Source of the DNA: CAZYJD01 sp964647785
GTDB taxonomy: Bacteria; Bacteroidota; Bacteroidia; NS11-12g; UBA9320
Direction of reading: 5' to 3'
Assembly: GCA_964647785.1 (NCBI GenBank)
Contig: CAZYJD010000110.1
Location: 1 to 5,808, forward strand
DNA: 5,808 nt
Below, one piece after another: positions 1 through 5,451 of the stretch (position 1 is its first letter; every line of letters begins with the position of its first letter). The position numbers were made by a program, and so were the translations under genes. A model generated the notes under the pieces. That model did no database searches, was not told the origin of the DNA, and worked only from the letters and a program-made list of their open reading frames with translations.

Positions 1-98
1 GTGAATTTTTTGCATCTCTTCATGCAGTGTATTTCCTCCTTGGTGTAAAAACTAACACAGCCACTCAAGTAAATTTTATCGATCTGGAAGGTTTTTGA
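1..98 (+). CDS. Possible 3' end of an unidentified protein (partial, runs off the left edge)
   Basis: A frame open from the left edge (first full codon at 3) reads about 31 residues and ends at a TGA at 96-98; its last residues are NFIDLEGF. The translation has ordinary composition and common codons, which is the only support. I do not recognise the family. If real, the gene would be convergent with the MbnP-like gene, with about 195 bp between the two stops. A competing reading exists on the other strand: an ATG at 23-21 (MKRCKKF...) preceded by AAGGAGG at 41-35, which could be the start of a downstream minus-strand gene. Both cannot be settled from this fragment, so confidence is low. Confidence 0.25.
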   Translation, partial: EFFASLHAVYFLLGVKTNTATQVNFIDLEGF

Positions 99-147
99 AA
101 TGTGAATGTTGCTCCTTTAGAGGCGTAGCTACCTCACTGTGATGATC

Positions 148-162
148 CATGCAACAAGCATG
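148..162. repeat. Small inverted repeat in the left intergenic region
   Basis: CATGC at 148-152 and GCATG at 158-162 are perfect arms around a 5-base loop (AACAA). CTCA at 133-136 and TGAG at 163-166 could add an outer stem with an 11-base bulge on one side. No T-tract follows on either strand, so I do not call it a terminator. Possibly chance. Confidence 0.25.
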
Positions 163-242
163 TGAGATAGACTATTTTATCTGCATAATGGCAAGCACCT
201 CTGCTGTCATTCATTTTATCTTCATTGTATGCGCTTCAAGGC

Positions 243-258
243 AAAAAGGGCTTCCCTT
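243..258 (-). terminator. Weak candidate terminator after the MbnP-like gene
   Basis: On the minus strand AAGGG-AAG-CCCTT forms a 5-bp stem with a 3-base loop and runs into a T-tract (five T in all, two of them in the stem). It begins about 34 bases after the stop codon at 293-295. The stem is short, so termination would be inefficient unless helped. On the plus strand the same hairpin is followed by T-rich sequence at 265-273, so it might serve both directions. Confidence 0.3.
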
Positions 259-288
259 CAACATCTCTTTTTTGAGCCCAATGGCCTT

Positions 289-300
289 TGCCTTAAGGCA
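289..300. repeat. 12-bp perfect palindrome over the MbnP-like stop codon
   Basis: TGCCTTAAGGCA is a perfect self-complementary 12-mer that includes the TAA stop (complement of 293-295). It has no loop, so as RNA it would make a poor hairpin. It may be chance, since half lies in coding sequence. Confidence 0.3.
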
Positions 301-1042
301 GGTAAGAGAACATGCCCGGCCAGTTATCTGCAATATTTCGTGCTTGCTCATTGGGTTCATGAATCAAATGGTATTGACTAAGGTCTATGGTGTTTGGAGT
401 TGTGAAATACTCATAGATATCCATTTTAACGTTTAGATCGCTGTAACCTTCTTCAGGTACTGTAATGCCACCCGGAATACCTAATCGAATGGTTCGGGAC
501 AATTTAAATTCACTGGTATATCCGCCCACATGCAAAACATTGGTTCCGTTGGGTGCTTGCGGACTTTCTCCTTCAAACTTAAAATTGATATATCCGGCGT
601 TCATGCTCCAATACATTGGAACCAAAAATCGGTTATTCAATAAACCATCTGCATTGGTAACAGAATCTGCCACACCAATGGTAAAACCAATGCCATCATA
701 CTCACCGGAAGGCAAATTATCCAGTTGTATTTCGGTGCTTTCAACATCTGAAAAATCCATCATAAACCAGCTGTCATCCACGGTAATGGTATCATCTCCT
801 TTCCACAAAAAGAAGTTGTTGATGTGATAAATGATGGTGGTAGGTTTTATGGAATCACCATTTGCCGTTTCGTAATAGGGACCGTTAAGACTTAGCAATT
901 CATCACCAAAATAGGCCTTCATATGGAAGGAAATTCCTTTGTCTTTGTCACCAATGACAGGTTCTAAGGGCTTTTCGCTACAAGCATGCCATAAGAAGGG
1001 AGCACCTAAAAAATAGATAACAATTGGTAAGTTGAATTTCAT
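293..1042 (-). CDS. MbnP-like exported lipoprotein
   Basis: 249 residues. The family pattern seen in MbnP-like proteins is visible in order: an early strand GISFHMKAYFG (36-46), a YYETANGDSI block (56-65), IYHINNFFLW (71-80), LPSGEYDGIGFTIGVADSV (110-128), MYWSMNAGYINFKFEG (143-158), LHVGGY (170-175), and a C-terminal tail with ARNIADNWPGMF (234-245). Known for the family: MbnP is a periplasmic copper-binding partner of the di-haem enzyme MbnH, first seen beside methanobactin loci, but homologues are widespread in Bacteroidota without methanobactin. The N-terminus is hydrophobic and ends at Cys21 (WHAC), a loose lipobox, so a lipoprotein anchored in the envelope is likely. The ATG at 1042-1040 starts directly at this signal; no Shine-Dalgarno is seen, as is usual in this phylum. 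It lies 92 bp after the repeat-protein gene on the same strand and may share its transcript. A MbnH/cytochrome c peroxidase partner is not in the window. Metal binding here is inferred, not seen. Confidence 0.82.
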   Translation of the reverse strand: MKFNLPIVIYFLGAPFLWHACSEKPLEPVIGDKDKGISFHMKAYFGDELLSLNGPYYETANGDSIKPTTIIYHINNFFLWKGDDTITVDDSWFMMDFSDVESTEIQLDNLPSGEYDGIGFTIGVADSVTNADGLLNNRFLVPMYWSMNAGYINFKFEGESPQAPNGTNVLHVGGYTSEFKLSRTIRLGIPGGITVPEEGYSDLNVKMDIYEYFTTPNTIDLSQYHLIHEPNEQARNIADNWPGMFSYLP

Positions 1043-1134
1043 GAAGTAAAGTTAATATTTCAACCCGTATTTATCGGTGATTACAGTCACCCTATTCGGA
1101 CTTGGAAAAGGAGCTAACACGAGATAGCTGGTAA
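1043..1134 (-). other. Spacer between repeat-protein and MbnP-like genes, with two small hairpins
   Basis: The 92-bp spacer holds two inverted repeats. AGCTA (1112-1116) and TAGCT (1125-1129) flank 8 bases; on the minus strand this lies 5 bases past the upstream stop and is followed by CCTTTTCC, a weak attenuator-like arrangement. GGTGA (1076-1080) and TCACC (1087-1091) flank 6 bases. Just before the MbnP-like ATG the minus strand has TAACTTTA (1053-1046), one base off the Bacteroidota TAnnTTTG element, but it is too close to the ATG and lacks a -33 partner. I see no firm promoter. Confidence 0.25.
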
Positions 1135-2256
1135 TCATTGGTTCTTTTTTATCTCAATTAAGCTGCCATCGTTCCATGTTTCTTCACGGTATTTCTTGCC
1201 TTCAGTGGTGTAGTACTCCCATTTGCCATCTTTTACACCCATATTGAAATGCCCTTTGCAGGGGCCCCATGCCAAGGAGTTTCCCATTTCCCAGAAACCG
1301 TGTTTTTTGCCGTTTACATATTTTCCCTGACTTTTTGTAAGCGGGTCAGAGGCATTCTCAATCCAGTCGCCATTTTTCTTTCCGTGACTGTATTCCCCCT
1401 GATTCTTCAGTTTGCCATCTTCCCAAGAGCGGTATGTTCCATCCAAAACGCCATCCACAAAGTGTTTTTCTTCTACAAGAAGGCCATTAAGATCATAATA
1501 CTTTGCAACACCACTCTTTTTGCCAATCTCAAAGTTCTCTTCTGAAATGATTTTGCCATTCAAACCGAACTTTTTTGTGGAGCCATGTGGAAGACCATTC
1601 TGATACATGGATGATTCCCCAAGATTTCCATTGGTATGGTAGATCAGCGATTTTCCATGACGGAGCCCATCTTTATAGTTTATTTCTCGTCTTTTGGCGC
1701 CATTTTCTGCATAAGAAACAGTGAGGCCATTTGGCTGATCGTTCTTAAATTCTGCTTGTTGTTCTACCTGGCCATTTCCAAACCAAATGGTCATGTTGCC
1801 ATTGAGTTTGCCTGCACTGTAAAGGGCTTTCTTTTTTTGCATACCACTTGGGTAATACTGCATAAAGATCCCATCTCTTTTTCCGTCTTTATACGTGCAT
1901 TCTTCGTAGACTTTGCCATTTTCAAAATACACCTTATAGGCGCCTTCACGCTGCCCATTTTCATAGTGTACTTCTTTCTCGGGTCTGCCATTTAAATACC
2001 AGCTTCGGAACCAGCCATGAATTTTTCCATTCTGCCATTCCACTTCCTGAAATTTCTTGCCTTCGGTGTACAACAAGAGTGAGGTGCCCGTAAAGGCAAT
2101 TCCATTGCGGGTATAGGTGCCATTCGATTCTTTCTTCAGTTCTGAAAAAGGAATTCTTCGATTCTGGGCTGTGGCAAGAAAACCCAACATCAATATTAAA
2201 ATAAGTAATGCTGAGCGCCGGGTGTTTGATGTATTCAGACTATTCAATTCGTACAA
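1135..2256 (-). CDS. Secreted MORN_2-repeat protein, YwqK family
   Basis: 373 residues, read from a TTG. Residues 1-30 look like a signal peptide (RR at 13-14, hydrophobic 16-28, cleavage near ATA|Q). From about residue 70 on it is a solenoid of twelve units of the type 'x-NGxxxGxxxxYxxNGxxxxExxYxx'. The conserved Gly that begins each unit falls at 81, 105, 129, 153, 177, 201, 225, 249, 273, 296, 320 and 344, a 24-residue period broken once by a 23-residue step. This matches MORN_2 repeats as found in proteins labelled 'YwqK family antitoxin'. That label is historical: nothing here looks like a toxin partner, and the signal peptide puts the protein outside the cytoplasm. A binding or scaffold role at the envelope is inference. 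No ATG or GTG is available ahead of the signal: an in-frame TAG sits six codons upstream (2274-2272), and the next Met lies inside the hydrophobic core. Thus TTG at 2256, or the TTG at 2247, must start it, or the true 5' end is disrupted. Stop is TGA at 1137-1135. Confidence 0.85.
   Translation of the reverse strand: MYELNSLNTSNTRRSALLILILMLGFLATAQNRRIPFSELKKESNGTYTRNGIAFTGTSLLLYTEGKKFQEVEWQNGKIHGWFRSWYLNGRPEKEVHYENGQREGAYKVYFENGKVYEECTYKDGKRDGIFMQYYPSGMQKKKALYSAGKLNGNMTIWFGNGQVEQQAEFKNDQPNGLTVSYAENGAKRREINYKDGLRHGKSLIYHTNGNLGESSMYQNGLPHGSTKKFGLNGKIISEENFEIGKKSGVAKYYDLNGLLVEEKHFVDGVLDGTYRSWEDGKLKNQGEYSHGKKNGDWIENASDPLTKSQGKYVNGKKHGFWEMGNSLAWGPCKGHFNMGVKDGKWEYYTTEGKKYREETWNDGSLIEIKKNQ
1200..2030 (-). 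repeat. Diverged 72-bp tandem coding repeats (MORN_2 units)
   Basis: The protein repeat leaves a faint trace in the DNA: on the plus strand TTGCCAT or a close variant (GCCATTT, TTCCATT) recurs about every 72 bases. It corresponds to the Asn-Gly codons (AATGGC/AATGGA) of each unit. Copies differ at most other bases, so the array is old or under selection for the protein rather than a recent DNA expansion. Confidence 0.6.
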
Positions 2257-2271
2257 CGTTTTCTTTTGGAT

Positions 2272-2358
2272 CTATAACAGGTCAATTTTAAACTTTTTGA
2301 TTCGTTTGGCACGAGAATCATTCTCCACAATACCTGCCAGATTATCAGCTCTATTCAA
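2272..2358 (-). CDS. Possible 28-codon leader ORF in frame with the repeat protein
   Basis: From a TTG at 2358 the minus strand reads 28 codons of unremarkable composition, ending ...RIKKFKIDLL before TAG (2274-2272). It is in the same frame as the repeat-protein gene, whose TTG follows 15 bases after the TAG. An AAGGAGG lies at 2379-2373, 14 bases before the TTG, farther than usual. It could be a leader peptide, a relic of a longer 5' end cut by a stop codon, or chance; an in-frame TAA also lies just upstream of the TTG. I cannot tell which. Confidence 0.15.
   Translation of the reverse strand: MNRADNLAGIVENDSRAKRIKKFKIDLL
2313..2325. promoter_or_regulatory. 13-bp palindrome, Fur-family-like operator candidate
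   Basis: GAGAAT-C-ATTCTC is a perfect 6-1-6 palindrome. Its core AATnATT is the shape shared by Fur, Zur and PerR boxes. It is centred 63 bases upstream of the repeat-protein TTG. A weak -7-like TAAAATTG lies just downstream (2290-2283, minus strand), so the palindrome would cover the region upstream of -7. A metal-responsive repressor acting on an MbnP-containing transcript would make sense, but this is inference from one site. Confidence 0.3.
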
Positions 2359-2456
2359 TTCTTAATCGACAACCTCCTTCTAAGAACGCTCGCAAAAGGG
2401 TATTTGGTCTTTGAGTTGAGCGATATGGCTATGCTGGCTTTAATTTTAATCTTATG

Positions 2457-2475
2457 CACCACTTGAAAAGTGTTG
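2457..2475. repeat. Imperfect hairpin after the glycosyltransferase gene
   Basis: CACCACTT (2457-2464) and AAGTGTTG (2468-2475) pair with one mismatch around a 3-base loop. It starts about 20 bases past the glycosyltransferase stop (2497-2495). On the minus strand no T-run follows, so it is not a classical terminator in the operon's direction; on the plus strand a T-rich stretch (2476-2490) follows, but no plus-strand gene ends here. It might still protect the mRNA 3' end. Confidence 0.25.
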
Positions 2476-2494
2476 TTATTTTCTTCTTTTAAAA

Positions 2495-3508
2495 TCATTC
2501 GTCTTCTTCCATTTCATTAACAGAAGAAAGCGTCTTCATTACTTCGGCAATTTTTGCGTTGTTTTGATGTTGCATGCAATGAAAATGTTCCTTTGGGCAG
2601 TTTCTGTAACCAATTTTTGAACAAGGCCGGCATCCGAGGTTTTCAACTTCGGCTACATACGATGGAATGGATGAATTGCCGTAATAGGGGGTCATCCCAA
2701 AATCGGGTATGGTATTCCCCCACACACTTAGTACGGGCTTTTTCATGGCTGCTGCAATGTGCATGAGACCGGTATCATTTGATAAGACTGCCCGAGCAAA
2801 GGATAGGATTGCTGCGCTCAGGTTGAGGGATGTTTTTCCGCAGAAGCTGATACAATGGTCAAATTCTGAAGCCAACTGATCTCCAGTGCCCTGTTCGTCC
2901 GGTCCGCCAAGTAATGCCAATGGTTCGTGATAAGTTGAGAGTACTTCACGCAAATTATCGATTGGGAAAATTTTGGTTGAATGTGCTCCCCCCAGCACAA
3001 TGACATCAAACGAATGTGGGGCAAGTTGATGTTCTTTGAGCATATTTATTGCTAACTCCGTCTCTTCATTACTGCAGAAATAGTCTAGGCCTTTATGATC
3101 ATTTTCAACTTTTAGCTGCTTAAGCGTATCAAGATATCGGTCTACGATGTGAACTTTTGGAAGGCAGTTGACTCTAAAAGAGGTAACCAACCACTTTTTA
3201 AAATTGAGCTTATTGAGTCGTTTTACGGGAACTCCAAGGCTTAAAGTGAGTTTTCTCGACCGAAGATTGTTGTGCAAATCAACAATGAAATCGAATTTTT
3301 CCGCCTTGAGTTCTTGAAGCACTTCGTTCGTATCCTTTTCAATCAACCAAATGCGATGTAGGTAGGGATTGTTCCTGAGCACGGGCTCGAAGCCTCTCTT
3401 GCTGATGAAATGTACTTCAGCTTTGAGCTGTTGTTGAAGGCATCTGATCACCGGAGTTGTAAGCACAATGTCTCCGATTGAGCTAAATCGAATGATGAGA
3501 ATTTTCAT
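2495..3508 (-). CDS. Glycosyltransferase family 9 (LPS heptosyltransferase-like)
   Basis: 337 residues, normal for GT9 and complete. It starts with the diagnostic KILIIRFSSIGDIVLTTPVI (2-21); Asp13 in the GD pair is the position of the proposed catalytic base in WaaC-type enzymes. The C-terminal half carries VLGGAHSTKIFP (171-182), LLGGPDEQ (199-206), the FCGKTSLNLSAAI segment (222-234) and LSNDTGLMHIAAAMKKPVLSVWG (242-264), whose DTGxMHIAA loop binds the nucleotide-sugar. Known members move ADP-heptose (or related sugars) onto lipid A-core at the cytoplasmic face of the inner membrane. Which sugar is used here cannot be read. The tail has Cys293, 296, 304 and 311 (CRPC...C...C), spaced like a metal or disulfide site; this resembles other Bacteroidota GT9 proteins from memory. 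The ATG overlaps the stop of the preceding gene as ATGA (3508-3505), so it is the last gene of a coupled operon. The end is acidic (EMEEDE). Confidence 0.93.
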   Translation of the reverse strand: MKILIIRFSSIGDIVLTTPVIRCLQQQLKAEVHFISKRGFEPVLRNNPYLHRIWLIEKDTNEVLQELKAEKFDFIVDLHNNLRSRKLTLSLGVPVKRLNKLNFKKWLVTSFRVNCLPKVHIVDRYLDTLKQLKVENDHKGLDYFCSNEETELAINMLKEHQLAPHSFDVIVLGGAHSTKIFPIDNLREVLSTYHEPLALLGGPDEQGTGDQLASEFDHCISFCGKTSLNLSAAILSFARAVLSNDTGLMHIAAAMKKPVLSVWGNTIPDFGMTPYYGNSSIPSYVAEVENLGCRPCSKIGYRNCPKEHFHCMQHQNNAKIAEVMKTLSSVNEMEEDE

Positions 3509-3924
3509 TGGAGCAGATACACCTCCCCGGCATCAAAGGCATTCATCTCAATCCAAATCATGCTTTTGTTCTGTTGCAGCCAACATAAAATAATGGTACG
3601 AACGTTGCCGTCTTGGTCTTCTACATTTTGGAACGCAGCAATCTTTAATCGTTCGCCATTCATTGTCCCAGGAAGACGATGGGCATCAAAATCGCCCCGA
3701 CCAAAGAAATAGTCGTACAAACCTGAACCACTTAGGCTATCATAATAAATTTCCTGCTCTTCGAATCTTGTTTTGGTGTAAAGGTCGATGTATTGATAGC
3801 TGGAAGAATCGATGGGAGCAAGCTCGAGTAAACTCCCAACCTGTATTTGAACTTCTGTTTGGGCTGTACTATCTAAAACTGCAAACGTTAAACAAAGGAA
3901 AAAAATAAAACGCTGTCCGCTCAT
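3505..3924 (-). CDS. Exported protein of unknown function
   Basis: 139 residues; I do not recognise the family. Residues 1-21 are a good signal peptide (hydrophobic FIFFLCLTFAVL, cleavage near STA|Q), and there is no lipobox and no later membrane segment. The mature part is about 118 residues, acidic, rich in Tyr and Asp, with YQYIDLYTKTRF (43-54), a YYDSLSGSGLYDYFFGRGDFD stretch (60-80) and a strand-rich C-terminus (RTIILCWLQQNKSMIWIEMN, 109-128), which suggests a small beta-rich domain. It sits between an NfeD protease gene and a GT9 gene, with 4-bp ATGA overlaps on both sides (3924-3921 and 3508-3505). Such coupling suggests matched expression, and possibly a role near the NfeD protein in the envelope. 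That is inference; no catalytic motif is visible. It is clearly a real gene from its tight fit in the operon. Confidence 0.85.
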   Translation of the reverse strand: MSGQRFIFFLCLTFAVLDSTAQTEVQIQVGSLLELAPIDSSSYQYIDLYTKTRFEEQEIYYDSLSGSGLYDYFFGRGDFDAHRLPGTMNGERLKIAAFQNVEDQDGNVRTIILCWLQQNKSMIWIEMNAFDAGEVYLLQ

Positions 3925-5309
3925 CTTGCTTTAACTATCCAGTAGGCAAACTCCTTGCCAATGATTTCAACTCCCATGCCTTCATCAATAAAATCGCCCA
4001 TCGTTTTGGCGTGAAGAATCTTGTCATGCACCTTTATTTTCCCAAAGGGGCGCAAACTGCTGTGTGCAACTCCGGTATGACCGATGAATTCTTCTTCTGA
4101 ATTTTCATCCGCATTTTGCTCATTGCCCATACTCACTTTTGCTTCTTCCAAGGTTGATTGCAGAACAATTCGTTGAAAAAGAGTACTGTTCATTAAACTT
4201 CGACCAAAAAGAAGCACAAGGGCCACAAAACCCAACAAGGCCATCAGAACGCTTAGCAATGCTGCGTTCACTTCTTGATTGCTGCTGTATGAAAAGTCAA
4301 AATTCACATTTCGAATCAAACTCAGCACCAAGGAAGAAAGCACCAAAATAATTCCAGATATACCTGTTACACCAAAACCCGGAACAACAAAGATTTCCAA
4401 ACCAATCAAGACTAAACCGATAATGAAAAGCAGAATTTCCCAATTGGCTGCCAAACCTTCCAAATACAGGGGGGCAAAATAGAGCAGAGCGGCTGTTGCT
4501 GCTGCCAAGAGGGGGAAGCCAATGCCGGGTGATTGCAATTCGAAATAAATTCCCCCAATGATAATCAAAATAAGTACAGAACTAAATCCAGGATGGGTAA
4601 TGAAACCCAGAAACTTATCGAGCGTACTTTTTTCCACACGTATAATTTGAGCACCTTCCAATTGCTCTTGTACCAATACATCATTCAAGCCTTCAGCCAT
4701 GCCTTCGCAATAGCCCACACTCATGGCCTCAGTGGCCGTCAGTGTGAGCACTTTTCCTGAGTCGGATATGCCGGGTACCACCGTCCTCGGATCCACCATT
4801 GCTTCTGCAATCATTGGATCTCTTTTGAATTTGTAAGAGGTATCATTGCCCTCAACCAAGGTGTCTTTTCCGTGGCTTTCTGCAGTTGATCGCATGATGC
4901 CTCGCATGTAACTTTGGTATTTATCCGGCAGGGCCTCACCACTTTGGCTTACCACGGTTGCAGCGCCAATATTGCCTCCTTTGCGCATGTATATGCGATC
5001 GCACGCGATGCTAATCAATGCACCGGCAGATGCAGCATTATTGTCGATGAACGACACAACCGGTATGGGGCAATTAAGAATGGCTGTTCGAATGGAGTCT
5101 GCGTCGGTAAGCAAACCACCAAAAGTGTTCATGTGAAGCACGATGAGGTCAACTTTTTGTGCCATTGCTTCTTGCAGTGCTTTGTTGGTGATTCGCGTCG
5201 CCGAAGGAGCAATCTCCTCTTTAATTTCAAAAACCAGAACTTTCTTTTGTTGCGCGTGCAAGGGCGCGATGAAGGAAAGAAGAATGATCAGAAAAAGAGA
5301 GTGTTTCAT
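3921..5309 (-). CDS. nfeD: NfeD-family membrane-bound serine protease (long form)
   Basis: 462 residues from the ATG at 5309. A TTG seven codons earlier (5330) is also open, but the ATG places the signal peptide (MKHSLFLIILLSFIAPLHAQ) exactly at the N-terminus. Order: ClpP-like protease domain about 22-210, with the oxyanion region FGG (63-65), the nucleophile Ser94 in NNAASAGALI (90-99) and a probable partner Lys130 in PDKYQSYMR (Ser-Lys dyad as in archaeal PH1510; the Lys choice is my alignment by eye). A helical region follows with about five membrane segments (near 242-255, 264-283, 290-310, 313-332, 347-369), then a soluble OB-fold NfeD tail (405-462) with FIGHTGVAHSSLRPFGKIKV. Known members cut the C-terminal hydrophobic part of stomatin/SPFH proteins, whose genes often adjoin; none is visible here. 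First gene of a coupled operon with the 139-residue protein and the glycosyltransferase. No Shine-Dalgarno is present. Confidence 0.93.
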   Translation of the reverse strand: MKHSLFLIILLSFIAPLHAQQKKVLVFEIKEEIAPSATRITNKALQEAMAQKVDLIVLHMNTFGGLLTDADSIRTAILNCPIPVVSFIDNNAASAGALISIACDRIYMRKGGNIGAATVVSQSGEALPDKYQSYMRGIMRSTAESHGKDTLVEGNDTSYKFKRDPMIAEAMVDPRTVVPGISDSGKVLTLTATEAMSVGYCEGMAEGLNDVLVQEQLEGAQIIRVEKSTLDKFLGFITHPGFSSVLILIIIGGIYFELQSPGIGFPLLAAATAALLYFAPLYLEGLAANWEILLFIIGLVLIGLEIFVVPGFGVTGISGIILVLSSLVLSLIRNVNFDFSYSSNQEVNAALLSVLMALLGFVALVLLFGRSLMNSTLFQRIVLQSTLEEAKVSMGNEQNADENSEEEFIGHTGVAHSSLRPFGKIKVHDKILHAKTMGDFIDEGMGVEIIGKEFAYWIVKAR

Positions 5310-5447
5310 TTTCAGAACAATGATAGGCAATTTTTTGTCTTGGTGAATAATTTGTACCCGCGGTAGTCGTTAAGCCTGTGTACCTTTGAATGTAAACTTA
5401 GGTTTTCATGTCATGGTTCGTGAAATTGATAAAAATGCAATAAAAGA
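5310..5447. other. Divergent intergenic region between nfeD and the LysM gene
   Basis: 138 bp that must hold promoters for both directions. The plus-strand -7 element is clear (listed separately). For nfeD I find only a one-mismatch TATCATTG (minus strand, 5326-5319), which would put transcription start almost on the ATG and has no good -33 partner, so its promoter is unresolved. A GC-rich patch CCCGCGG lies at 5357-5363. Confidence 0.4.
5351..5388 (+). promoter_or_regulatory. Bacteroidota-type promoter for the LysM gene
   Basis: TACCTTTG at 5381-5388 is an exact match to the Bacteroidota -7 element TAnnTTTG. A TTTG at 5351-5354 could be the -33 element, though the 26-base gap is longer than the usual roughly 17-23, so the upstream half is uncertain. 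Transcription would start near 5395, giving a leader of about 50 bases before the ATG at 5448. Confidence 0.5.
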
Positions 5448-5451
5448 ATGA
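5413..5451 (+). CDS. Possible 12-codon upstream ORF in the LysM leader
   Basis: ATG at 5413 reads MVREIDKNAIKE and stops at TGA 5449-5451, overlapping the LysM ATG as ATGA. The placement would allow translational coupling of the LysM gene. It has no ribosome binding site that I can see and its length is within chance, so it is a weak call. Confidence 0.15.
   Translation: MVREIDKNAIKE

Noticed and set aside
149..436. Plus-strand 95-codon open frame with a hydrophobic stretch
   Set aside because: Half of it is antisense to the MbnP-like gene, composition is Cys- and Ile-rich as in shadows, and no domain is recognisable.
1200..2030. Regular 72-bp spacing as a CRISPR-like or satellite array
   Set aside because: The period equals 24 codons of one intact reading frame, and the repeats are diverged at DNA level; it is a coding repeat.
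1135..2256. Toxin-antitoxin system, because YwqK-family proteins are often named antitoxins
   Set aside because: No toxin-like gene adjoins it, and the product has a signal peptide; the name reflects automated annotation rather than function.
2361..2390. Plus-strand CAACCTCCTTCTAAG resembles the 3' end of 16S rRNA (anti-Shine-Dalgarno)
   Set aside because: The match is limited to the CCTCCTT core; no 16S sequence precedes it. It is simply the complement of an AAGGAGG on the minus strand.
5310..5330. Upstream TTG start for nfeD giving 469 residues
   Set aside because: The ATG at 5309 begins a standard signal peptide; the extra seven residues are hydrophobic and would only blur the n-region.
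4139..5366. Several plus-strand open frames opposite nfeD
   Set aside because: They lie antisense to a well-supported, conserved protein and their translations look like shadow sequence with no domain or signal.
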